Shown: positions 13,010 to 25,058 of the stretch, piece by piece
Layout of the letters: every line of letters starts with the position of its first letter
Position numbering within the stretch: position 1 is the first letter of the stretch
NCBI GenBank assembly: GCA_965153355.1
Contig: OZ231128.1
Location: 26,722,001 to 26,786,000, forward strand
Direction of reading: 5' to 3'
From: Flaccisagitta enflata
Taxonomy: Eukaryota; Chaetognatha; Sagittoidea; Aphragmophora
Length of the DNA: 64,000 bases
Position numbers and translations under genes: made by a program
The notes under the pieces: model-generated
Told to the model about the DNA's origin: nothing
Seen by the model: only the letters and a program-made list of their open reading frames with translations
The model's database searches: none

Positions 13010-13497
13010 AGAGAGAGAGCAAGAGGGAAAGTGAAAACGAGAGCGAAAGCAAAAGGAAGAGCAAAAGCGAGAGCAAGAGAGCAGGATAGAACACAAGTGT
13101 GAACACAAGAGCGGATGCGAAAGCAAATGCAAGAGCCAACGCGAGAAAATATGCAAAAGCAATGGCGAGAGCTAACCCAAATGCGAGAGCAAACATGAAC
13201 GTGAAAGAAAACTTGAGCGCCGCTGTCAGAGCAGACGCAAGAGCAAACGCAAGAGCAAATGCTGAAATGCAGGAGCAAATGCAAGAGCGAACGCGGGAGC
13301 AAACGTGAGAGTGAATGCGAGAGAAAATTAGAGAGCAAACGCCAGAGCGAATGCGAGGGCGAACGCAAGAGCAAACGCGAGAGCGAATGAGAGTGCAAAT
13401 GTGAGAGCAAACGCAAGAGCAAATGCGAGAGCGAACGCAAGAGCAGACGCGAGAGCGGACGCGAGAATGAACGGAAGAGCGAATGCGAGAGTCGATC
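13010..13497. repeat. 12-bp minisatellite (GCGAGAGCAAAC)n
   Basis: About 40 degenerate units of the form gcRagagcRaay. The 12-bp period keeps frames open, giving Ala-Asn-Ala-Arg repeats on the plus strand and Arg-Ser-Arg-Val/Cys repeats on the minus strand. There are no gene-like ends. Confidence 0.9.
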
Positions 13498-13716
13498 AAA
13501 ATCCGCGATTAAAACAAACGGATAAACAGCAACAGGAGAACATGACGACCCAGATGAAGATAATGACGGAGAAAGTGATAACGACAATGAAGAAAGAACG
13601 ACACATTCCTGCTAACTGTGGTAGATTTGTGTGTTGGTCTGTCTGTCTCTTTAATTTGTGTAAGAGAGTGTAACAAACGAAATTTGCGCAGAGTGTGTGT
13701 GTGTGTGTGTTTTCTT

Positions 13717-13898
13717 CACGCGACTCCACACCCCGCTATGTCGGTCCGTTGGTTGGTCGGTTGGTTGTCCCCTTTTTAATTTTTTGGCGTTTTTGAGTTT
13801 TTTGAGCATACGGCTCCTGCCCAGATGCCCCAGTGACCTTCTCCAGCACTGCTCCTGCACTGCTCCTGCGCTAGGGTAGCCGTGTATCCGGGACTGTT
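13717..13898 (+). mobile_element. Family A element, hairpin half missing
   Basis: Begins within the hairpin (CACGCGACTCCACACCCCGC). It keeps the microsatellite, ggcgtttttgagttttttga, catacggctcctgcccagat and the end GGTAGCCGTGTATCCGGGAC. Confidence 0.8.
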
Positions 13899-14236
13899 AC
13901 TCTTCCATCCACCCCCTCAATAGCTGTGTCAGTGAATGTGTGTATGTGTGCGTGTGTGTGTGTGTCTGTGTTTGTCAGAAATTGGCCAAAACCGGCTTCG
14001 CGCAACATTCAAATCAATCAGAAACCATCGTTAGGGTGACCATGAAGTTTCCATAGAAATCTTTGGAAGCGGCAATATTCCCGTGAATCCGGCCTAGTTT
14101 CCTTTACGCACACACAGACACACACAGACACACACACACACGCAGAAAGCTTTTTTGTAGGAATTGAACTCGGGACAAGCTAGTGTTCGTTTTAGGGCGA
14201 TTTCATTAGTCAAGAGGACTGCCTCTGTCTCTGTCT

Positions 14237-14271
14237 TTCTGTCTGTGTGTCTGTCTCTGTCTGTCTGTCTG

Positions 14272-14321
<50 letters not shown>
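14237..14321. repeat. (CTGT)n/(CT)n microsatellite
   Basis: CTGT blocks followed by about 22 CT units. Confidence 0.95.
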
Positions 14322-14323
<2 letters not shown>

Positions 14324-14489
14324 CTAATCATAATCAGAATCCAGTCTATTCGCTTGAGCGTCATATTAATGACGATGACAGTGGCAATGACGACTTTGTT
14401 GACGATGACTTTGTTTACGGCGAAGGCAACAACAACAACAACAACAACAACAAGAAAAAGAACAGCTAAGAGCCGTGTGCACGCGACTA

Positions 14490-14533
14490 AAAATCATGTG
14501 ATGTCACTTTATGGAGTGACATCACATGATTTT
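14490..14533. repeat. Perfect 19-bp-arm palindrome
   Basis: AAAATCATGTGATGTCACT, a 6-base loop, then the exact reverse complement. The left arm starts directly at the A-rich tip of a family A hairpin end (gtgcacgcgactaaaa at 14477). Confidence 0.9.
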
Positions 14534-14624
14534 ATATGCACATACGGCAGAAAAATCATCAGCCAAGCATCGCAAATCAAAACGCACGTCAATCCAATTT
14601 GATTCTGCATAGTTGGTTTTCCAA

Positions 14625-14715
14625 CACGTTTATCGGTCTTTAAGTCCTTCAGTCCATCAGTCCGTTGGTTCATCCCCGCAAACGACTGCTTATGGGCCGT
14701 GTATCTGGCCTTGTT
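14625..14715 (+). mobile_element. Family A element, GCCTTGTT-end fragment
   Basis: A gtccttcagtccatcagtcc microsatellite is followed by GCCGTGTATCTGGCCTTGTT. The next family A copy begins at once. Confidence 0.7.
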
Positions 14716-14902
14716 AGTCGCGTGCTACGCGACTCTACACCCGCTATGTCGGTCCGTCGGTCGGTTGGTTGGTCGGTCCCCTTTTTTACTTTTTTGGCGT
14801 TTTTAGCTTTTTGAGCATACGGCTCCTGCCCAGATGCCATAGTGACAGCACTGCTCCTGCCCACCCGCACGCAACTAGGGTAGCCGTGTATCCGGCTTTG
14901 TT
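14714..14902 (+). mobile_element. Family A element joined head-to-tail to the previous copy
   Basis: AGTCGCGTGCTACGCGACT, ctacacccgctatgtcggtc, ttttggcgtttttagctttt, catacggctcctgcccagat, gcccacccgcacgcaact and GGTAGCCGTGTATCCGGC. Confidence 0.88.
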
Positions 14903-15830
14903 TTTCCTACATCATACGGGATCAGAAAACTAGGACAACCCTATTAGTTGCAAATGGGTGGGCAGGAGCAGAAAACCTAGGAAAGTAACTCTGACAGACT
15001 GACCATTCAATGGATGGACTGAAGAGCAATTTGTGAATTCAAGAACAGTTAAAACACTAAATGCAGTTTCACACATAGATATTAAGATTTTGCGCATTTT
15101 GACTAATTTTAGACCTTTTTAAGGCTTAATTTGATGTTGAATTGAATAGAAAATTCTCGAGTGCAATGTGGTTTCGTTTGATTTCAGTTGGTCAATTTAT
15201 ATAAGCCAAAAAAAATCAACCAAGCAATGCTTATATGCTTGGAAATGCAGTATTTGTCCATTTCAGCTTACTTTTTAGCTGTTTTTATGCATATCTGTTC
15301 AAGTTTTTTGTGAGAAACTGCTCCCGGCACCATATTTTCTGTAGCCGTAGTGGTGTTCAAGCAGTTGGCTTAAAAAATCGCAACTAATCATCGATTGTGT
15401 ACTGAAAATTGCAATATTTGCCCATTTTGAATGTTTTAGATTTCTTTTTTTGCCTTTAGACAGAAATAACTTTTGAACGGTTGGGCCAATATTCGCGCGA
15501 AAGGTACCAGTCGATTTGTCAGAAAAAACTCTTTATTTTGGTCACCAATTTTTTGTATTTATCTTAAAAAATGTATGAGATATGGCTTAAAACGTGAAGA
15601 CATGTCATCAACGATTATTATGAGGCATATTTAGCATCATTTTTGCAGGCTTATTGTGCTCAAAAGTGCAATCTGAAGGTAGTGATCGCCCTAAATCATC
15701 TTATTAAGTGTGTATAAGTGTAAATTGATCAAAAAATTCATGATAATCAAAATATTTAAATCAGGTGGCCCCTTACTACTAATACGCACGCCACTCTTGG
15801 TTTTCCATAACACTGAAACTGAAAGACACC
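14903..15830. other. AT-rich stretch without a recognised gene
   Basis: A faint family A piece (gggtgggcaggagcag at 14956) and a family E piece (15765-15815) are present. The remainder is unassigned. Confidence 0.45.
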
Positions 15831-16267
15831 CTTTTGGGCAGCAGCTCCGAAGGGGTTGATGACCTATGCTTTCACACATGGGGAGTTTTCTCCTCCTCTT
15901 TCTTCTTCTCCTTTGTATCCCACTTCCCCCCAACCTCCAGGCCCATATCTCAGCCTCAAGGTCCATATCCTAGCGTTGAGGCTTATGTCCCAGCCTTCAG
16001 GCTGGAATTTGGGCCTTGGGGTTGGGATTTGGGTCTCGAGACTGGAATTTGGGTCTCGAGGCTAGGCTGGGATAAGGGCCTCCTGGCTGAGATATGGGCC
16101 TAGACTAGAGCTTGGGGGGAGGGGGAGATGTGGAGGAGGAAGAGGAGTAGGAGGAGGAGGAAAAAATACCCCATATGTGTAAAAGCATAGGTCATCGACC
16201 TCTTCGGGTCCGCTGCCCTGCTCTCTCCCCCAACTACAATCATAACCATCTAATGCTTTTGCGACTA
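15831..16267 (-). mobile_element. Family B element
   Basis: Left tip TTTTGGGCAGCAGC, arm gttgatgacctatgctttca, minisatellite that flips orientation at about 15995, then the long right arm through gtaaaagcataggtcatcga to TAATGCTTTTGCGACTA. Confidence 0.85.
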
Positions 16268-16312
16268 CTTTATATTTGATAATCTCTGTGTGTTTGTGCC
16301 AAAAAGCATACT

Positions 16313-16425
16313 TTTTTTACAGTTTTGAAACTGCAAAAATTGAAGTTTTGAAACTGCAAACAAATGAAGTTTTGAAACTGCAAAAAAATAAAGTTTTGAA
16401 ACTGCAAGAAATTGAAGCTAAGAAA
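16313..16425. repeat. 28-bp tandem repeat with palindromic GTTTTGAAAC
   Basis: Four units of gttttgaaactgcaaaaa with spacers; GTTTTGAAAC is close to self-complementary. Related scattered words run on to 16700 and also occur at 10735-10985. Confidence 0.75.
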
Positions 16426-16877
16426 CGGCTATTTCATATTTCATAACTTCATTGCCACTTTTCCCAGTTCCAAAACGGTAAAAACTAGCTGGCTTGAGGT
16501 AAGAAAAAAATGATATTTTAGACATGTTCTCAAAAGCCCTTTCTATGCAGTTTTGATACACCCAAAAAAAGCCGTATTGAAACGGCAAGTATGCCTGCGT
16601 TTTAAAACCCCAGATTACTGCCACTAAAGGACATTGTTGTATGCATAAATGGTTTTTTGGTCGTTCTGAAACTGTTGCATACTAGAAGTTTTGAGACGTC
16701 GTTCCCCTATTTGGGACAAAAACGCAATAAGAACGCCGACGAAATACCTGTATCTGACCCATCCCCAGCTTGATCAGACCTAACCGTAGCTGATTGTTTA
16801 AGTGAATGAAATGACGAGTATCATCAATGATGAACAAAATGAGTTTTCAAAGGATTTCAAACATTTTCAGCTAGTTT

Positions 16878-17090
16878 TCATTCCAGCGTGACCGACGGAT
16901 GGACAGACGGACAGAAGCTCTTAAAGAGGTGCAATGGCGCATCTGGGAATCATCCTAGCATATTTCTGAATCATTTCCAGTGATTTTTGCTTCTTTTCGA
17001 GGTTTTCAACTTGAGCGTGACAGACCAACCAAGCAACCGACCGACCGACAGACAGAGCTAGTTATAGAGGTGCTATGCCGCACCTAAAAA
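16878..17090 (-). mobile_element. Family G ends (two fragments)
   Basis: Two hairpin-type ends in the same orientation: gacggacagaagctcttaaa followed by GAGGTGCAATGGCGCATCT (to about 16940), and gaccgaccgacagacagagc followed by AGGTGCTATGCCGCACCTAAAAA (to 17090). The layout is that of family A ends but the hairpin sequence differs. Confidence 0.6.
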
Positions 17091-17149
17091 CGGAGAGATT
17101 AAAATTGCTCATTGGAAAAAAGTCGAAATGAGCATTTTTTCAATCAGTG

Positions 17150-17310
17150 ATTTGTTTTCTTCAAAGCTATGCCATTTCTAAACAAATAAAGCTACAATTT
17201 CCAGCAACGTCGCATTGGGAAGATTTTTTTGCAGAGCTTTCAAATGGTCATGGATTTTCTATGGTTCAGGTCCATAGTTAAGCCAAAATTAGCAAAACAA
17301 AGTGTTCGCT
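17150..17310 (+). repeat. Family J dispersed repeat
   Basis: aaataaagctacaatttcca, gcaacgtcgcattgg, gcagagctttcaaatggtca and attttctatggttc. Similar copies are at 26520-26650 and 44250-44360, with inverted copies at 26195-26290 and 43855-43985 inside two MITEs. Confidence 0.65.
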
Positions 17311-17394
17311 TTTTCTTTTTTCCATAGGAGCAGAAAGAAACTGATAGCTTCACTTCAAATATAAATTGAAGCTGAACTACTTGAGACCAAATGC

Positions 17395-17750
17395 TGAAAT
17401 TTGGCAAGAATAAATGCCAAAACCTACTCTTTCAGGTGTTTTGCTTTTTTTTTCAGAATTTGATTATGTCGATTGGTTTAGGATTTATGTCGTCATCTTT
17501 TGTTTCATTTGAAAATGATCATTTGGAAAAAAGTTGAAGAATACCTTCGGCTTTTTGAGACCTACGGCGGAAATCGATTTTCCCTTTCTCTCATGAGTGG
17601 TTTGCGAAAGTTGATAAGTTTTTGGGCCCGAATGATACTATACATGAAAATAATAGATAAGAAAGAGCTAATTCTCCTCTTTCAGATGACGCGATCATTA
17701 GTTTTGGAACTATAACTTTTTAAATCTTTTTTAAAAAAATATTTGAGATC
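17395..17750 (+). repeat. Dispersed repeat without the family A insertion; includes family I copy 2
   Basis: 17395-17540 matches the DNA on both sides of the split family A element at 9255-10009 (caaatgaaacaaaagat and cctgaaagagtaggttttgg in reverse). 17510-17750 matches 6340-6580 in reverse. Confidence 0.7.
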
Positions 17751-17756
17751 ACTAGA

Positions 17757-17881
17757 CAATTTGGGCGGGAGCAGTGGGGTCAAAAATCATAAAAAAAGTA
17801 AAACATGACCGACCAACTGATGGACCAACCAACCGACCAACGGACAAAGCGGGTTGTAGTGTCGCGTGCACGCAACTAAAA
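17757..17881 (-). mobile_element. Family A element, partial
   Basis: Tttgggcgggagcagtgggg, a gaccaaccaaccgaccaacg microsatellite, then hairpin GTCGCG-TGCA-CGCAACTAAAA. Confidence 0.8.
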
Positions 17882-18062
17882 GGAAAGAAAGAAAGAAAGA
17901 AAGAAAGAATGAATGAATGAATGAATGAATGAATGAATGAATGAATGAATGAATGAATGAAAGAAAGAAAAAAAAAGAAAGAAAGAAGAAAGAAAAAAAA
18001 AAAGAAAAAAAAAAAAAAGAAGAGAAGGAAGGAAAAAAGAAGAAAAAGACAGGAGAAAAAAG
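17882..18062. repeat. (GAAA)n/(GAAT)n and A-rich microsatellite
   Basis: It continues directly from the A-rich tip of the family A copy and ends at the next family A copy, as though the terminal A run had expanded. Confidence 0.9.
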
Positions 18063-18201
18063 AAGGCTGGATACACGGCTACCTAAGTCGCGTGCGGGTG
18101 GGCAGGGGCCATATTAGGGGTCGCTTCATCATTTGGGCAGGAGCAGTGACCGACCGACCGACTAACGACAGGCTAATAGACCGACCAACTAGGGAACAAA
18201 G
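18063..18201 (-). mobile_element. Family A element, partial
   Basis: AAGGCTGGATACACGGCTAC, gtcgcgtgcgggtgggcagg, catttgggcaggagcagtg and a gaccgaccgac microsatellite. The terminal hairpin is not present. Confidence 0.8.
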
Positions 18202-18237
18202 ATGAGTTGTCGCATTCAGAAAGAGAATGAAAGAGAA

Positions 18238-18241
<4 letters not shown>

Positions 18242-18325
<84 letters not shown>
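18242..18325. repeat. (AG)n microsatellite
   Basis: About 40 AG units. Confidence 0.97.
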
Positions 18326-18328
<3 letters not shown>

Positions 18329-18476
18329 GGGACAAGAGTGGGAGGAAGTCTGACACGTATATGGTCAAAAGAGACAGTGAAAATATTTTCTGAAGTGGTC
18401 GATTTCATCTACTCTCGTTTCGATGCTTTCGACTTTATTTGCTCGATCCGAACTCGACTGTCATCGGTGCGCCCCT

Positions 18477-18488
18477 TCTCTCTCTCAT

Positions 18489-18522
<34 letters not shown>

Positions 18523-18523
18523 T

Positions 18524-18565
<42 letters not shown>

Positions 18566-18573
18566 CTCTCTTC

Positions 18574-18604
<31 letters not shown>

Positions 18605-18725
18605 ATTCTCTCTCATTCTCTCTCTCTCTCTCTCTCTCATTCTCTCTCTCTTCTCTCTCTCTCCTTCTCATTCTCTCTCTCTCATTCTCTCTCTCAATCT
18701 CATCTCTCTCTCTCTCTCTCTCTCT
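18477..18725. repeat. (CT)n microsatellite with CATT interruptions
   Basis: Pyrimidine-rich, about 250 bp. Confidence 0.96.
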
Positions 18726-19042
18726 GAGTGGGAAGCGCCAATCCTCGAAAATTTTCCTCATGGTCTAATTTCAGGCCCCAATTTTAGCCTCACAAGTGAA
18801 AAAATATTTTCTGTCTCAAAGCCGATTTTAAGATAAAAGTTATGACTTGGATTCAAAAATTTATGCTGCTTTAACGAGCAAGTCACTGAATCACGAACTT
18901 TGAGCCTGAAATGAGGCTGCAGGAGCCTTCATTCCACCGGGCACACCTCGTGGCTTCAGTTGGAACTGAATTGTCAAAGGATTGATTCCCGACCTTTTTC
19001 AAATTCGCTGCACTTAAACAAAAAGTCGATCCAGTTTTATCG

Positions 19043-19222
19043 CGCACACCTACAACCCGGCTTTGTCCGGTCGGGTCGGCTCTGGCTGTCCGGTTACACT
19101 TTACTTTTTTTTATGATTTTATTTTTTTGACCTCACTGCTCCTGCCCAAATGGTCTGGTGACCTCAAATATGGCCCCTGCCCACCCGCACGCGACTTCGG
19201 TAGCCGTGTATCCGGCCTTGTT
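19043..19222 (+). mobile_element. Family A element, hairpin missing
   Basis: Acctacaacccggctttgtc, a short microsatellite, cctcactgctcctgcccaaa, gcccacccgcacgcgactt, GGTAGCCGTGTATCCGGCCT and TGTT. Confidence 0.85.
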
Positions 19223-20600
19223 CTTTATTGGTTGCTACAATTCATTCCAGTGCAATTAGAAATTCTTTTTACTCCTCTTATTCTTTTTGTCATAAATTGT
19301 TATCTTTACAAAATATCTCTCAATTCTTTTTTTTTTTAAGTTTTTTTTTCATGACAAAAATTTTTTCTTATCACATGAATTCATGTTTTCATGAAAAAAA
19401 AAGAGTTTTCCCGACATTAGTTTTTTATTATGATAAAAACTTAGTAGATGTAAAAAAATTATCTTTTTAACATTCACTTTATTTAGTAACTCTAGTTAGG
19501 TGAAGATAAAAAGTAAGAGGTAAAAAGAAAGTAAATGAAAATTACTATGATTATCTTTGCTACAATGACAAAATCAGTTATTTCCAATTCCACTGAAGCT
19601 CGAATTGTAAAAAGCACTAGTCATTCTTCATTCCACTGAAGCACGACGTCGTGCTTCAGTGGAAATGATTTTAACTCAAGCAAAATTTTCGTGATTAATG
19701 GTTGCTCGTTACTAATTTAGAAAAAACTACAGTAAGAAAGGTTAAAAAAGAGAGAGAGAGACAGAGATATATATATATATAGAAGTATATATACATATAT
19801 ATATATATAGAGAAACACAAAAGAGAGAAAAAGAAAAAAGAGAGACAGAGAGAGAGAGAGAGAGAGACAAATATACAGAGACAGAGACAAAAGAAGAGAG
19901 ACAATTATTAACAATAACAATGTATTTTTCAGCTGCCTATAGTCTTGGATAACATAAATAAACAAAAAATGGTACATTGCAGGACCAGAATTTGGGGCAA
20001 CAATGTATAAAAAAAAAGAAAAAAAATAATGGGAAAAAAAAGCTAATAAAGAAAAAAAAAAGAATTTATATGAAAGTTGGACAACATCACCACTAAACAA
20101 AAAACCAGAAAAAGATATGATGCAGATGAAAAAAACTGATTTCTATTTTTTACATTTACAAAATATCAAAAAAATTGTCAACTTTCATTTTCTTCATCTA
20201 AATATATTTTCTATCAATTCTCTTTTTGTAGAAGTTTTTTTTGTTTATTATTTTTTACAATAATTTTATATTGGCATTTAATCAATTTATATAATTTATG
20301 ATCATTTCATTGATTCAAAATGTTTTTGCAATATCATTTATTAGATTTTCTTTTTTTTCAGGAACTTAACTGTAAAAAAAACATATTTCATCATGCAGCA
20401 AAAAGATATACTATATGACAAGTCCAATAATATCTTTCATTATACCCAAGCTGAAATAAATGGAAGAGAGCCTTGTAAACCCTCACTGACTACTTAATAC
20501 ACACACCACTTCTAGTTTTCTGTAAAACTATACCCATTTTCTTTTTCACTTTTTCCTCTCTTTCCATCTCTGTCAGTCTTTTTCTTTATCTGTTTCAGTC
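19223..20600. other. AT-rich stretch without a recognised gene
   Basis: Contains T-rich and A-rich tracts, a (TA)n tract at 19767-19810, AG tracts at about 19830-19870, a 34-bp palindrome (listed separately) and a family E copy at 20445-20530. Confidence 0.5.
19631..19664. repeat. Perfect 34-bp palindrome with no loop
   Basis: TTCCACTGAAGCACGAC followed directly by its exact reverse complement, centred on GACGTC. Half-copies occur at 19589 (attccactgaagctcga). Confidence 0.92.
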
Positions 20601-20614
20601 TGTCTGTAGTTTCC

Positions 20615-20622
20615 TTCTCTCT

Positions 20623-20656
<34 letters not shown>
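20615..20656. repeat. (CT)n microsatellite
   Basis: Short CT tract. Confidence 0.9.
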
Positions 20657-20659
<3 letters not shown>

Positions 20660-20824
20660 AAATTATCTTTGTTACCTTCTTTATCTTTTTCTGCATCAGT
20701 TCACATCTAGATTAAAATTTTTACCTTGAAATTGGCTCGATAGTGAAAAAACTATTTTCTACATTAGGCTAATTACTCTTGTCGATATGTTCGCCATTAG
20801 GCGTTTTTGCCATTAGGAGATACA

Positions 20825-22062
<1,238 letters not shown>

Positions 22063-22405
22063 GGGTGACTGAAAATATGGTCATATTTGAATCTGGTCTC
22101 CCTCGCGGGAGAAATGATACCATTTCCATCACAGATGATAACCCTAAAATCTGGTGGCAATCAAATGAAGTTTACTCATGGCCGCAACCCCCCCTCATTT
22201 CCCATAGAAAATGTACAGGAAGGATTTTGGACTCTGCAGCTTCTTATCTTTTATAATGGGAATGGGGTGGGGTGGGGTGGGTGCGGCCATGAATAAACTT
22301 TGTCTGATCATCTCCAGATTTTAGAGTTACCATCTATGATGGAAATGGTCACATTTCTCCCGCAAGGAAGACGAGATTCGGATTTGACCATATTTTAAGT
22401 CACCC
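22063..22405. mobile_element. TA-flanked foldback MITE (GGGTGACT ends)
   Basis: Inverted ends GGGTGACTGAAAATATGG / CCATATTTTAAGTCACCC are flanked by TA on both sides. The arms extend about 140 bp each (ctcgcgggagaaatgatacc against its reverse near 22345) around a GGGGT-rich centre. 343 bp, non-coding. Confidence 0.82.
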
Positions 22406-22482
22406 TACTGAAAAGTGCGTAGACAGGGTGCTGTTTAGTAGATTTTCATACCATAGACCAGTTTTCAAGGTAGCCTTCAGTC

Positions 22483-22945
22483 CTAAATCCGAGCCCTGAG
22501 GGTTTGAGACTTGAGGCCGCCAAACATTGATCGCCTTGCGTGTGTGAGTGTGAGTCTTGGGAGCTCAACAATACTGAATTCCTTGACGCGAGGAGCTGAT
22601 GACATAATGGCACATTGTAGAACGCAGCCACGTGCCACAGCTTCATCTGCGTTGAGAGTGGATGATGGCTTCTTTTCCATTGGGAAGACCTTCACAATCC
22701 TTTGCTTGGTGGCTAGCATGTGAGATGCTCCACCAATATGCTCAACTGAGTGAATTGGGCATTTGTCTAATCTATTCTTTACTTTTTTGCAGTACCTTTT
22801 CAACCTCAAGGCTTGCATTTTCCCTGGGACCTATGCTTTCACACAAAGGTCTTAAAGGTCGTAATTCCTCCAATCTCCATGATTCCTTAATGACTCAAGC
22901 ACAGACCATTGATTCCTTTGGGGCTGCTGCCCCTCTTACCTTCTC
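22483..22945. repeat. Degenerate family B remnant
   Basis: Fragments of the family B right arm (gggacctatgctttcacaca, ttcctttggggctgctgccc) and of its minisatellite (gagggtttgagacttgagg) are visible, but most of the element is unrecognisable. Confidence 0.4.
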
Positions 22946-22982
22946 ATTCCTTCCCATACTGTTTTAGGGGCACCTGGAACTA

Positions 22983-23571
22983 CTACCCGAATAAAAAAAA
23001 ACGCAAGTTTTTCTATAGCTCATTTTTGCGCATTTGGTTCACTTGAGACATGATTAATTGGTGACCAAATTAAAGCTTTTTTCTTTTGAGCGCAATCCCA
23101 CATCTGTAGCTTTATTCGTTTTGAAGTTATACTCAAAAGAAGGTGCAGGGGTCCAAATTTTAAAATGCAGTTAGAGGAAAAAAAAGGTTATTTTGGGGTG
23201 AAGGTGATGGAGTAATTGCACCGCCATGAGGAATCAGACATTATTTAACCCATGCTGTCTGCTTTCATAATTTTTATATTTGAGTTCCTCAATGACTGTG
23301 ATGAAAAATGAAGCACCGAATGTGATTAATTACAAAGAAACCTTTAAAATCATCATTGACTCTTAACTGAAAATCAAAGGCGAAAATTTCTCAAGTATAT
23401 GTCACTTTGGCATGGCGATTTCTCCGCATCAGCTTGATTCTGAAGGCTAAAACTCTTGGATATGATGCATAGAAGCACAAATAAACCAAACCAGCTCACA
23501 AAATGCTGTTTAGAAGGAAAAGGTAGTCGTATCACTTCTTTGAAAAACTTGCTTTTTTTTAATTCGGGTAG
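22983..23571. mobile_element. TA-flanked MITE (CTACCCGAAT ends)
   Basis: CTACCCGAAT, an A run and GCAAGTTTTTC at the left are mirrored by GAAAAACTTGC, a T run and ATTCGGGTAG at the right, with TA outside each. 589 bp with no transposase. Confidence 0.82.
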
Positions 23572-23909
23572 TACTGACCATCTCTAGTTTTTAAGCCTAT
23601 TTTTACAAAGGGTCATAACAGGGTTTTACATGCGATAATCATATGCATTTCCAGTAGGAAGGTACAGCTGGAAAAATTTTGCTCGTAGGAGGCAAACATT
23701 TTTGTGACACCCTGTATCAAAGCTTCCTCTTCTACGGCTTTGTTGATTTCAATAGTCAGCATCGCCTTCCGTGACTGCATTGAACAAAATCCAAATTTTG
23801 TGTGTTTATTTATAATTGTTTACCAATATAACTCATCTGACTAGTAAACGAAGGAAAACATAGTCGAAAAAACAATTGATACAAGTCGCATACCGTTGGA
23901 CAGGGGCTG
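23572..23909. other. Unassigned stretch
   Basis: Has a lone TGACACCCTGTAT word at 23705 that resembles a mariner-type end; no partner was found. Confidence 0.35.
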
Positions 23910-23913
23910 TAAC

Positions 23914-24801
<888 letters not shown>

Positions 24802-24878
24802 TTGGAATTGATGTAGGACAACCGCTGAGGCGACGATTCAGTAGCAATGGCTTTATATTCTCCACAACAAAAACAGAA

Positions 24879-25058
24879 ACAAGGCTGGATACACGGCCAC
24901 CAGTTGCGGACGGGGTGGGCAGGGGCGGAAATGCGCGTTTTCACACTTTCCAACTCGATCATTACGGACCGACGGACCAACGGACCAACGGACCAACGGA
25001 CCAACGGACCAACGGACGGACAAAGCCTCTTTTAGAGTTGCGTGTCCGCAACTAAAAA
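24879..25058 (-). mobile_element. Family A element with changed hairpin GTTGCG/CGCAAC
   Basis: ACAAGGCTGGATACACGGCC, arm copy AGTTGCGGACGGGG, gtgggcaggggc, a (GGACCAAC)n microsatellite, then hairpin AGTTGCG-TGTC-CGCAACTAAAAA. Both the hairpin and the arm copy differ from the usual GTCGCGTGC in the same way. Confidence 0.88.

Noticed and set aside
12909-13587. Arg-Ser-Arg-Cys type frames on the minus strand
   Set aside because: They follow the 12-bp minisatellite period and have no other support.
14150-14245. Possible tRNA-like sequence on the minus strand (T-arm-like GTCCCGAGTTCAATTCC)
   Set aside because: The box B resemblance is not accompanied by a box A, an acceptor stem or a cloverleaf; at most a chance match or an old SINE trace.
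18063-18201. Family A read as a tRNA-derived SINE
   Set aside because: No box A/box B pair is visible, the A tip follows a hairpin, the opposite end is fixed (CAAGGC) and the empty site shows at most 2 bp of duplication, unlike LINE-mobilised SINEs.
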